Source: Flammula alnicola
Lineage: Eukaryota; Basidiomycota; Agaricomycetes; Agaricales; Strophariaceae
NCBI GenBank assembly: GCA_015499995.1
Contig: JADNRV010000630.1
Span: 1 to 20,907, forward strand
DNA length: 20,907 nucleotides
Reading direction: 5' to 3'
Part shown: positions 9,645-19,442 of the stretch, piece by piece
How the letters are laid out: each line of letters begins with the position of its first letter
How positions within the stretch are numbered: position 1 is the first letter of the stretch
Notes under the pieces: generated by a model
Seen by the model: the letters and a program-made list of their open reading frames with translations, nothing else
Databases searched by the model: none
Told to the model about the DNA's origin: nothing
Translations under genes and position numbers: made by a program

Positions 9645-11523
9645 ATGGAACCAATATCTATTGCGTGAGCGGATTAAACTTGGGGTCTGAACAGGAAGCT
9701 GACTTAACGGAAGCATGATATCAGATTTCTTTCATCCAGCTGTGGGTGGGGTTGAGAACCACATATACATGCTCAGCGCAAACCTCATTCGAAGAGGCCA
9801 TAAAGTATGGGAATCCTTTTATCAAGATTCCGCCTTTAATGGATAACGAATAGGTCATCGTTATAACGCATAGTCACTCACCTGACCGGGTCGGGATACG
9901 CTGGCTCCTCCCATCCTTGAAAGTCTACTACATCCCATTTCTACCCATCGCCTCGTCAGCGACGTTGCCCAACTTCCTCACCTCTCTACCGTACTTGCGC
10001 ACAATCCTTCTACGAGAACATATACAACTTATACATGCACACGCCAGCCTTTCGTCAATCGGGCACGAGGGTATTCTGCATGCTCACCTCATGGGCATTC
10101 GGACTGTCTTTACAGACCATAGTCTCTTCGGATTCGACGATGCTGCAAGCATTTTGACGAACAACTTATGGTGGGAACCTTGAAAAATGTGGACGCAGTC
10201 ATCTGTGTCTCTCATACAGGGTATGTCGTGGCACCTCTCGGAAAGTCCTCAGGTGTTGATGAAGGAATATTTAGACGAGAGAATACTGTTCTGCGTGGCC
10301 AACTCTTTGAACGCAATGAGGATCCTAAAGTCCTCGAACTTCGTAAAAGTGTATATGTTATACCCAATGCCCTTGTTGCAGAGCAGTTCAAACCTTGTCT
10401 CCAACCAGCTACAGACACTAGTACGTCCTCCGGATTTGACCCCGATATGCAATCGCTGAATTCGATATCTCACTCATTCAAGTTACGATCGTCGTGCTGT
10501 CGCGACTAGCCTACCGAAAAGGTATCGACCTTCTCGTGGCTACTGCTCCAAAGATTTGTGCCCTCTTCCAAACGTCAATTTCGTCGTTGGTGCGCAAGTC
10601 TATAAGCCAAATATAAAATCATATATCTTATCTTTATTGTTTGGCAACAGGCGGCGACGGTCCCAAGCTTATAGAACTCCTACAATGCGCGAGAAATATC
10701 TTCTTCAAGACAGAATCGAACTTCTTGGTCCTATTCGACATAAAGATGTCTTATCTGTAAGATAGTAATAATATTTTCCTGTACCATTTTTTTCTTATCG
10801 ATTCCTCTCAGGTTCTTTCCCGAGGTTCAATTTCATGAACACCTCCCTGACAGAAGCCTTTGAATCGCCATTCTGGAAGCAGCTTGTGCGGGTCTTTACG
10901 TCGTTTCTACCAAGGTGGGAGCGTGCCGGAAATATTGCCCGAAGACATGATCAGCTTCGCCAAGCCGAGGAAGATGGTCAGTTCATCCCTCCCTCGTTCT
11001 GCCTCTGCCTTAGCCAATTCACGCTTCCATTATCGCAGATGTCATACGCGCAATATCAGAGGCCATACACATTGTACAGAACGGGAAACACGACCCTGTC
11101 CGGGCACACGAGCGCATCAAGACGTTTTACAATTGGGAAGAGGTGGCTACGCGTACGGAGAGGGTGTACGATGCTGTCTTGAAGTCCAGACAAATGGAGC
11201 TGATGGAACGGATTCAAAGGTTTGTCTCGATCCACATCCAACGGATTATTCTGCCTAGGCTCATTGCGCGACTTTTCTCTCCTCCACCTTGCACAGGACG
11301 ATGGATCTAGGACCGTTTGCAGGTCCCATTTATACCATTATTCTTCTAGTGGACTGTATTTCTTCCTTTTCCTTGAGTGGTGGATTCCACGAGATACTCT
11401 CCATTACGTTCATCATCATTGGGATCATGAGACATTCAGAGAGGTAAGAGAAGCACAATTCGGTTCGTCGCTGGCTCACCCTCGTTTCTTGTGTAGCTCG
11501 TAGATGATAAATGCCGAAAGTAG
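9645..11523 (+). CDS. SPT14: GPI-GlcNAc transferase catalytic subunit, PIG-A/Spt14 (GPI3), with eight 1-nt frameshifts
   Basis: This is the GT4-family subunit that moves GlcNAc from UDP-GlcNAc to phosphatidylinositol on the cytosolic ER face, the first step of GPI-anchor synthesis. Ten exons: 9645-9664, 9714-9804, 9854-10220, 10275-10420, 10483-10589, 10651-10756, 10812-10976, 11039-11219, 11297-11443, 11497-11523. They would encode about 454 residues. Visible hallmarks are [62 protein letters not shown], and a C-terminal hydrophobic segment before EWWIPRD. Homology is continuous, but the frame slips near 10168, 10569, 10684, 10833, 10862, 10921, 10967 and 11370. Each slip reads as one missing base, mostly in a short homopolymer. 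No in-frame nonsense codon is otherwise seen. Introns (49-77 nt) are all good. It is either misassembled or a recent pseudogene. Confidence 0.9.
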
Positions 11524-11708
11524 AACTGGGTGTTGCTTTGTGAAGATACCCGATTAGACCATACCCTAGAGGAGGAGAGTGGGCCTTGCATAAATGAAGG
11601 ACGCCTCAAAAACATTCCAGCGTGTTTGCTGTTGCGTATACTGCCCATGTGGATATACGAATAAATCATCTTCCTTAAATAGATGCATCTCTGTTAGATA
11701 TATTCATT

Positions 11709-11989
11709 AGGGACAGTCAGAGTAGACGATTTTCATACGATTATAGGTCCGATTATAGGTCTTGATTTTGTCGTGATTATGGAGATTTTTTGGGTCACCG
11801 TAATCGTGGGAACACAGAATCACAGAATTGTTGCACGAATCTCCTCCGGAGGAGATTCGTGCAACATGAATCGGATTCTGGGTCCTCGATTCTGTGGTTT
11901 GGGCAGAATTCCAGGTCAAAAATCGGACCAGAATCGCTATCATAATCACATGTGTAATCGTGTCAGAATCGACAACTTTGACTGTCCCT
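11709..11989. mobile_element. 280-bp foldback (hairpin) element, MITE-like
   Basis: The ends are inverted copies: AGGGACAGTCA at 11709-11719 and TGACTGTCCCT at 11979-11989. Imperfect complementarity continues through CGATT..ACGATTA. Almost exactly mid-way lies a perfect 36-bp palindrome, so the whole element can fold into one long hairpin. Flanks allow either a TA duplication (TIR starting GGG) or a 3-bp ATT duplication (TIR starting AGGG); I cannot choose. No coding capacity is present. It lies between the 3' end of SPT14 and the tRNA-Arg gene. Confidence 0.75.
11830..11865. repeat. Perfect 36-bp palindrome without spacer
   Basis: GTTGCACGAATCTCCTCC (11830-11847) is followed directly by its exact reverse complement (11848-11865). 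It sits at the symmetry centre of the foldback element. Both strands therefore encode the same short peptide, ARISSGGDSCN, a by-product of symmetry and not evidence of coding. Confidence 0.95.
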
Positions 11990-12112
11990 ATTGATACGTG
12001 CATACCGTCAAATTTCTTTGCCATGAAAGAGGCCGTAAGACTGCGGCATGCAAACAATGGCATGATACTGGTTGTGTCATGCATTGGGTTGTATCACGCA
12101 CTGAAAAATTAA

Positions 12113-12196
12113 ACCGACGGTGGGACTCGAACCCACAGCCTCTGCCTGACACCTAGGCGATAGGAAAGCAACGCACTACCATTGTGCTACGACGGC
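12113..12196 (-). tRNA. tRNA-Arg(CCT): tRNA-Arg (anticodon CCT) with 13-nt intron
   Basis: Read on the minus strand, the 5' acceptor arm is GCCGTCG. The D arm is GCAC-AATGGTA-GTGC and the anticodon stem is TTGCT/GGCAG (two G-U pairs). The T arm is GTGGG-TTCGAGT-CCCAC, and the acceptor 3' strand gives six pairs (one of them G-U) plus one T-T mismatch. The A box (TAGCACAATGG) and B box (GGTTCGAGTCC) are both present. The anticodon loop is TTCCTAT.. with CCT at 12164-12162. A 13-nt intron (12160-12148) follows position 37 and contains CCTAGG, which can pair with the anticodon, as eukaryotic tRNA introns usually do. CCT decodes the AGG Arg codon. The intron-free length is 71 nt. Confidence 0.85.
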
Positions 12197-12277
12197 TTGC
12201 ATAACCAAAAAACTTAATATTTAAATGGTGCCACTGCCACCATAAATCGTAACACGCCATAAATAACAATAATTCAC

Positions 12278-12283
12278 CACGTG
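12278..12283. promoter_or_regulatory. CACGTG E-box upstream of SRE1
   Basis: CACGTG lies 133 bp upstream of the SRE1 ATG, in the setting TTCACCACGTGAC. SREBP-type bHLH proteins with Tyr in the basic region can bind both E-boxes and sterol-response elements, so self-regulation is possible. This is one short motif; binding is not shown. Confidence 0.3.
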
Positions 12284-12410
12284 ACCATAATTAATGGCCT
12301 GACTTCGGCCTCATCGCCTGACTTCAACAGAAAAACATTCTTTCTCCAGGACCACTATCTTCGCCACGAAAAGGACTTTTGGAGGAACGAAATACGCCCC
12401 GACGACCGCA

Positions 12411-15400
12411 ATGTCCACAGATCTCGGTCTTGACCCTTCAGATCCGCTGAATCTACTCCTTCACAGTGCTCTAATGGTGACTCTTCGTCCGACGAATCTT
12501 CGCAAAGCGAGAGTTCACAAGACTGGTCGAAATTTAGTACGCTATGGGCAGACAATTCTGACCAATCGAAACCGTACTCTGACATGATGGACTTTGCCGA
12601 CCTCACTTCGATGGCCATGGACTTTGACCCATCCATGTCAATAGAATCCAGCGCTCTCCAGTTTAATAGTCTCAACTTTGGATATGACGACCAATTCAAC
12701 AATTTATCGAGCGAATTACTCTCGGCGCAATTCCCGTTCTCGTTCCAGTCGGTGCTGGGAGGCAACGATTTGTCCGGTTCTACCTCAGATTCGCCGCAGT
12801 CATTCACCAAGGAACGACGGCTCAGCGTAACTTCGTCGTCTTCGTCTTCAGGAGCGTCTTTTTCGCCCGTCCCAGAATCGGTGCCCAGCCCTACACCGGG
12901 TTACATTAGCGACGTGCAACCGAAAGAGGAGCCGACGCAATCGAACGAGGTGGTAAACCCATACATAAATGATCCCGCCGCCGAACTTGCCCAAAGAGTC
13001 CGTCAATCAGCAGGAGTTATGTTAGCCGTGCCAATGAATGCCCAGCTTCAGGGAATGGATGTTCACATCCCAAGTGCGCGATTTTATTTGCTTCATTTTA
13101 CGAAGTCACTAATTATTTCTCCAGCAGGGAACGCTTCGCAGAGCAAGCTTCCTATACCCAGATTACCCCATCGCAATTCATATCCTCACCAAAACCTTCG
13201 AGCGCCTCTACCTCTTCATATGCGGCATCCACCCCTCCTCCGTCGACTCCTCCTCCACTACCTTCAAGATGACCGTTAGTGCGACTTCTGGTTTCGCAGC
13301 TGCGGACGCCGCACCTACGCCGTCGGCGACGGCGCCTACGAGTGCGTTGCCCGGCCAAAACTAGCCATACAACCATCGAACGCCGCTATCGCACGAACTT
13401 GAATGCTCGCATCCAGAGCTTGCGGATGGCGGTGCCTGCGTTGCGTGTACTGGAAGACAGGGAAGGGAACGGGAAGAAGATCAAGAAGAACGTCAAGGGC
13501 AGCGTCATCATTAAGAGTGCCGGAGGTAGCAATGTGGACAGCGAAGATGGCTCAGCGGTTGATGTCATCGACGAGCGTGGCTTCGTCGATGGCGTCAAAG
13601 TCGCGCGCAAGTGCAGTAAGGCCAATGTCTTGGGCAAGGCCGTCGAGTATATCCGCGTCTTGAAGAAACGGGAGCAACGACTCAAGGCGGAGCAAGCTGG
13701 GCTGAAGACGCTTATTGCGGGCCTGGTCGGCGGTCCTGCCCTGGTGCGAGAATGGGAGAAGGAATGGCGGGCTAAGTTTGGTGGAGAGGAGAACGATGAA
13801 GTCGAGGGTGATGACGAGGAAGCTGATGATGACGACAGCGACGAGAGGACGGCGAGGACGGGGATGAGGAGAGGAAGAGGAAGCGCCCCAAGCTTTCGTC
13901 CGCATCAGCTTCGAAGAAGTCGACAGAGAAGGAGAAGAAGAAGCCGGCGGCTCCTGTTATGCTCGTCTCGAGCGACCCAGGAGGTGCCGCAATGCCTGAG
14001 AAGAGGAAGAGAGGACGGCCGAGGAAGATCTTGCCTCCGCCTGTTACTGTTGCCCCGTGGCCCGACGGCTCCTGAAGCAAGTGTGCAAGACGAAGTCATG
14101 CAACCCCCTATCACTGCGTTCTCTGCGACGCAGCAACAATGGACACAACAGCAAACGCAGCCCCAGCAATTCCTCCTTGCTGTGTTTGCACTGTTCTCGT
14201 TCTTCAACTCTCCTCTGACATCCTCTTCGCCATTGCACCACCCACACCACACACAGGAACTGTACTTACGTCTGTACACCCACCGTTGGCATATGCACCT
14301 GACATTATCTCGCAATTGTTGCTCCAGACGCATCGACTCCTGCCGCTGGATGGGCTTGGAAGGATTACATCCAGCTCTTCCATCTGCTCGTTTCTGTCCT
14401 GGTTCTGGCGAGCTTTATCGGCAACTGGCTAGGTATTGGCTTTGGATTCGGCTTTGGAAGGTCGTTGCTCGTGGCAGGAGCATGTCTATTCGTCGTACAG
14501 CACCTACGAACGATAAAACACGCCACGCCGGTCCTTCCAGCTGGCTTAAGTTGGGCGAAGAATGTGTACTTGAAGGTGAGAATGCTTTTTTTCCATATTT
14601 TTTCGGACTAACATGATGATGTAGGACGCACTGCTTCGCTGTCTTTATACGAACGCCTACAGATGTATCGTTCCGTTTCGGCTAAGAGGACTGTGTCTGT
14701 TACGGACTTCACTACGCTGGCCATGCTCATTTGGGGTACAAGGGGTGCCGTAGGCGGACTTGCACGCATGAAAGCCCGCTTCATCTGGGCTGCGGCCAAA
14801 CAGCAAGCCGAGAAGGTTCACCCCAAACGCCCTACCAAGATCAGCGAAAAATTGGTATTTGACACCCTCGACATCGGTGACGCCGCCGGTTATTTATCGA
14901 GAGCCACTCCCAACGATCGGTCGGATGGAGATAAAGCATACATGCCCTTCGAAGTCCTTGGCTGCTTGGTCGTGAAAGAGCGGGTCAAGAAACACCTCGG
15001 AAGCCTCTTTGTGGACGCCGTCGTAGGAGGGAACGAGACACCTCAGGCGAAGGAAGAGCAGGACTGGAGACAGACCATCGATGCTGCACGTGAACTCGGT
15101 GGACACGTTGAAGAGCTTGCCAAAATGTTCGAGCGAGTCTGGAAGTCTGGAAACGCGGCCGTCGTCGAAGACGCTGATGTCAACCTTCCTGCCGCCGATA
15201 GCGAGTCGGGCATCGATGGTGAAATTAAGGCCCTCCTCGCCGCGCTGGTTCTGTATCGCCAGCTGTTTGCTGACGCAAGTGATGGCTGGATGTCGTCGTC
15301 GACGCTTTTGAGCCCTCCACCTACGCCGACTTCGAAGGCGAGCCTGAAGCGGGGACATATGCTCCGTTCTCTACGAACCGTGTTGGGCAATAGGGTCTTC

Positions 15401-15544
15401 GAAGATGTGGAGCTGGTCGAGGTGGTCGAGGAAGATGCTCAGCATGAGATGCAGTCAATGGGTTTAGAGGATGCGCGAGATCGTGTGGTCGATATGATCT
15501 TCGACGCAGAGAGACCGTTGAGAGCAACCTCTCCCTCTTCATGA
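12411..15544 (+). CDS. SRE1: SREBP homologue Sre1, membrane-bound bHLH transcription factor, with about nine frame breaks
   Basis: Sterol/oxygen-responsive factor: ER-anchored precursor whose N-terminal bHLH part is released by proteolysis. Exons 12411-13073, 13125-14575 and 14625-15544 would give about 1010 residues. The parts in order are an acidic, Ser-rich N-terminus; a Ser/Pro/Thr-rich linker; bHLH with the SREBP hallmark Tyr (IERRYRTNLNARI, about 13378-13416) and helix 2 near 13618-13668; an acidic run; an AT-hook-like KRGRPRK near 14005; TM1 (FLLAVFALFSFF, about 14170-14205); TM2 (LLVSVLVLASFI, about 14375-14415); and a C-terminal domain resembling fungal Sre1_C/DUF2014 (DTLDIGDAAGYLSRA, PFEVLGCLVVKERVKKHL). 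The frame slips near 12470, 13167, 13267, 13365, 13848, 14063, 14258, 14320 and 14545: seven fit -1, while 13365 and 14063 fit +1 or -2. The 920-nt last exon is clean. Confidence 0.87.
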
Positions 15545-15994
15545 ACGCTCTTTCTGATTCGTTTCAATTTCGTATCTTGTTTTACCATCAGCGTTCACCT
15601 TTTTTTTCCCCGCAGACCAAAGCTCTAGAATCTCCCTATTATTGTTTATCTCATCTCTCCTGGAACTTTCTTGACTTTTAATATTCTAAACTGTTGATTT
15701 ATTCATACTGCTTTATGTTTCTCTCGAATACCCAGTTGTACACTCAGAGTAGTCCTCGTAGTACTACTGTCACACAATGGCGATGACAACAATCTGATCA
15801 AATTGTACTTGATACCACTCTGTATGCATCCCTCGAACTTGATTGTACGTTCCCATTTCTCAACGATCAACTGAAGCCCTCATGAATACTACTAATAGTT
15901 ATCAGTTGGGAGAGTTTACGTCCCTGTCCGGGCAGATTGACCCAGAAATTGGGTATCGGGCCGCCTTGTCTCTATTTCCAAACCACTAAAATCC
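15545..15994. other. Intergenic region between SRE1 and the aminopeptidase P gene
   Basis: T-rich sequence follows the SRE1 stop (15590-15720) and probably contains its 3' UTR and poly(A) site. The remainder should hold the aminopeptidase P promoter. No TATA box, RNA gene or element end is convincing. Confidence 0.5.
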
Positions 15995-18900
15995 ATGTGG
16001 AGGCAGGCCCATGTTTGGTTTCGGATTCCTCAAAAGGTGTCCTGGCCAGCACCATCTTCCCTTCTACTTCAACGACGAACATTGTCAAGCATAGCAACCA
16101 TGGGTGCAGCAGGCCAGCATACAGTCAATACCACTGGACGACTCACTCGACTTCGGGAGTTGATGAAGTCAAAGGATGTCGGCATCCAGGCATTTGTGGT
16201 TCCGAGCGAAGATCAGCGTATGGGAGTGCCCGCCATGCTATTCGACTGGAGCTCACCCTTTCTCCGATAGATTCGAGCGAGTATCTTGCTCATTGCGATG
16301 AGCGAAGGGCCTTCATCTCGGGGTTCAATGGTTCTGCAGGTTTGCTCATCTTCAATCTCAGAGATAGGATAGAAGATCTCACCCTCATTGCCCCTGTTTA
16401 GGTTGCGCAATCGTTACTCTGGATAAGGCGTACCTTTTTACAGATGGCCGTTACTTCCTCCAAGCAGGCAAACAGCTGGACCAGTTAGCAACCGTCATTT
16501 GTATGGAGAATTGTGTACATCTAATCGTGAAATAGGAATTGGACGTTGATGAAGCAGGGGCTTCCTGGTGCGCTTTCCCATTCTCGAAGCGCTGAGAACT
16601 ATACTCATTTGAAAATTGGAATGTAGATGTCCCGACATGGCAGGAATTCCTTCACAAGGTGTGTTATTTAGGATATCTTATCGTGCACCGGGACTGATGG
16701 ATCGAGACAGAACTTAGAGCCCAAGACTAAGATAGGCATTGATCCTACACTCATCACTGCTTGTGCGTTTCAAGTACGGTTCAAGAATTCATCGAAACTT
16801 ACTATATTCATACGAGTCAGCTGACGCCGAAAGTCTGAACAAGCAACTCTCTGTCAAATCCTCTGAGCTAATTTCCCTTCCTAACAACCTCGTGGACGCT
16901 ATTTGGAAAGATCGCCCATCAAGGCCTGCGAATAAAGTTTTTTGTCTTGATGAGAAGTACTCAGGTATGTTTCCATCGTTGAGGCGTCGTTCTCGATTAG
17001 TCAAGTACAACCATCGTAGGACAGTCCCATCTAGACAAGGTTACGAAAGTGCGCGAAGAGCTCGAAAAGAAGAAGGCAAAGGCAATCATCGTGACCATGC
17101 TCGATGAGGTTGCATGGTTGTTTAACTTGAGAGGCTCTGACATCGATTTTAACCCTGGTATGTGCTGTTAATACTTGGCGTTATTGGGCCGAAAACCCAC
17201 AGCTCTTGTTGCAGTTTTCTTCTCGTATGCTGTCATAACTACTGACAAAGTCATTCTCTTCATTGAGAGTGAACAACTGTCCGACTCGGCACGAAAATAT
17301 TTGGGAGAGCACGTCGAGATCAAACCATATGGAGCATTCTTCGATTACCTTAAAGGTCTAGCTGCCACGCTGGACCTCAAGGGTGATTTTGTTCGTTTTT
17401 CTTCTTGCATAGCCGACCTGGATACTGATAGTCATGGACTTTAGAAAATCCTTCTTGGAGATAAAGCTAGTCTCGCTGTTGCTGAAACGTTGGGCCAGGA
17501 TACATATGCCATCGTACGATCTCCAATTACCGATCTCAAGGCCATCAAGAATGAGACTGAGCTGGAAGGATTCCGACAAAGCCATATTCGTGACGGGGCA
17601 GCTCTTGCGCGCTACTTTGCTTGGCTTGAGGAACAACTAAACAACGGAGCAGAAATAAACGAGAGCCAAGCATCGGACAAGCTAGAGAAATTTAGATCGT
17701 GAGTTCTGTTCAGTGTCTGCATCAAATGTTGACTAATAGTTTGGGCACGTTATCAGCGAATTAGATTTATTCCAAGGCTTATCGTTCACAACTATTTCTT
17801 CTACTGGACCCAACGGAGGTGGGTAGTTCTATGTTTGTTCGTCTGGATTCTAATTTCATGGTGGCGACTTCAAGCTATCATCCATTATTCCCCTGACCCC
17901 AATGATTGCGACATTATCAAGAAGGATCAGGTATGATCGCAATAGATCATATTGCCGTCTTACTAAATTCAGAATATTAGATCTACCTCTGTGACTCAGG
18001 AGGTAGGCTGCAAAATTCATCCGAGGGTTCCATCCTTGCTAATATACATGGCCAGGACAATACTTGGACGGAACTACGGACGTAACGAGAACCTGGGTGC
18101 GTTGTCGTCATCCTTCGTGAATAATTTCTTCTTACTCAGTCTGTAGCACTTTGGTACACCGACGGATGAGGAGAAACGCGATTTACGCGTGTGCTACAGG
18201 GGCATATCTCTATTGACACTGCCATTTTCCCTGCTGGCACTACTGGATACATCATGTAAGTCGGTAATTTCTCTCCAGCAGACTTGGCTGACATCAGTAA
18301 CAGTGATTCCTTCGCTCGTCGCGCTCTCTGGCAAGATGGTCTTGGTAATCTTTCATTTGAATTGCTTGCCTAATGTATCGTTCTCATGCTCTTTATCAGA
18401 CTTCAGGTAATAAAAAGCTTCACTTTGCCAGTGGTCTGATATCTTAAACTAATGTCGTTGAAACGCAAGGCATGGCACAGGACACGGTGTAGGACACTTC
18501 CTCAATGTTCACGAAGGCCCTCATGGGATTGGCACTCGGATAGGTACCTGGTTCTGTCATCCTGACTTGTGTCTCTGTGACTAGATTCTGTTCATAGCCC
18601 TCAATAACTCGCCGCTGAAAGCAGGCATGACGGTTTCCAACGAGCCAGGCTACTACGCTGACGGCCGCTTTGGCATTCGGATTGAGAACATCGTCCTTGT
18701 GCGAGAGGCTAAAACTCCGAACAACTTTGGAGATAAAGGCTACCTCGGGTTTGAAAATGTTACCTTGTCAGTACGATTTCCACTGGTTATGCGGAAAGCA
18801 CGGACGAGATGTTAATAACTGTATGATCGTAGGTGTCCGATTCACAAGAAACTCGTTGATACGAGCTTGTTGACTGAACAGGAGAAGTCATGGCTTAACA

Positions 18901-18995
18901 GCTACCACGCAGAGACGTTTGAGAAGGTGTCTCCGTTATTGAAGAATGATCCAAGGGCATTGGAGTGGTTGACTCGTGAATGTAGCCCTCTATGA
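15995..18995 (+). CDS. AMPP: Xaa-Pro aminopeptidase P (M24B), 20 exons, possible dual targeting
   Basis: Dinuclear Mn metallopeptidase removing N-terminal residues before proline. Exons: 15995-16217, 16271-16339, 16402-16483, 16536-16567, 16627-16658, 16718-16762, 16821-16964, 17020-17157, 17215-17382, 17445-17698, 17757-17818, 17875-17930, 17981-18002, 18056-18096, 18147-18255, 18304-18344, 18400-18406, 18470-18543, 18598-18766, 18833-18995. They encode about 642 residues, or 607 from the internal ATG at 16100. N-domain marks are VPSEDQHSSEY and [10 protein letters not shown]. Metal ligands sit in [10 protein letters not shown] (two Asp), [16 protein letters not shown] (His), SNEPGYY (Glu) and IRIEN (Glu). 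The first 35 residues are basic and Ser-rich ([10 protein letters not shown]), like a mitochondrial presequence. Frame slips of -1 occur near 16720 and 18183. The exon 9/10 junction (17382/17445) is one base out of phase, perhaps an extra G. Confidence 0.92.
18400..18406 (+). other. 7-nt microexon of the aminopeptidase P gene
   Basis: ACTTCAG is flanked by TATCAG before and GTAATA after. Without it the conserved DGL-D-F-R-HGTGHG stretch would be missing its Asp-Phe-Arg and the frame would shift. With it, the exons at 18304-18344 and 18470-18543 join exactly. The intron sizes on either side are 55 and 63 nt. Confidence 0.85.
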
Positions 18996-19442
18996 CATAT
19001 ATCTAAAGCTGACTTGAGAGCTTCTATTTCTATTACTTTGTGACCTTATTTCCTCTTCAATGTTATTTCAGAAATTCTTTGTCAAGTTCAGAAAGAAATT
19101 ATGCGAAAACATCAAAAAGTCACATTTCTCTATGTATTAATATGATGTCGACTTCCTGAGAACGTCGATGCTGGATTCCTGGAAATCATCGGCAAAACAT
19201 ATTCTAATGCAAGACAGGGTTCACAACGTTCACAATTTGAACCAAACCCATTGTGTGCATTTCGTTTGTCATGGCTAATTTTGTAGACTGCGGGCTGTGG
19301 GCGCTACATTCCTTGCCTTCGAACCACAATCAGTTGCCTCGAGGATAGAGCCTCGAGGACATCTGAACTTCGATTTCAACTTTTTGACCTTCTCATCGAT
19401 CTTCATATCAAGTTACGACAGTCTCTACAGCCTTTTTTAATC
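18996..19442. other. Intergenic region between aminopeptidase P and the helicase gene
   Basis: AT-rich 3' flank of aminopeptidase P, then the presumed promoter of the helicase gene. GCCTCGAGGA occurs twice near 19336 and 19350 as a short direct repeat that is itself palindromic (CCTCGAGG). No RNA gene is visible. Confidence 0.5.

Noticed and set aside
10160..11380. Programmed frameshifting or insertional RNA editing as explanation for the SPT14 slips
   Set aside because: Eight separate events at unrelated short homopolymers have no shared slippery site, and nuclear insertional editing of this kind is not known in fungi.
11707..12084. Overlapping ORFs on both strands with the same ARISSGGDSCN peptide
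   Set aside because: Direct result of the perfect palindrome in the foldback element, not coding.
12113..12196. Reading the tRNA as Glu (TTC anticodon)
   Set aside because: It needs a shifted anticodon stem that does not pair; the CCT reading gives full stems and an anticodon-pairing intron.
13386..15542. Long minus-strand frames antisense to SRE1
   Set aside because: Mirror frames of GC-rich, Ser/Arg/Glu-rich codons; the plus strand has the bHLH and Sre1 C-terminal motifs.
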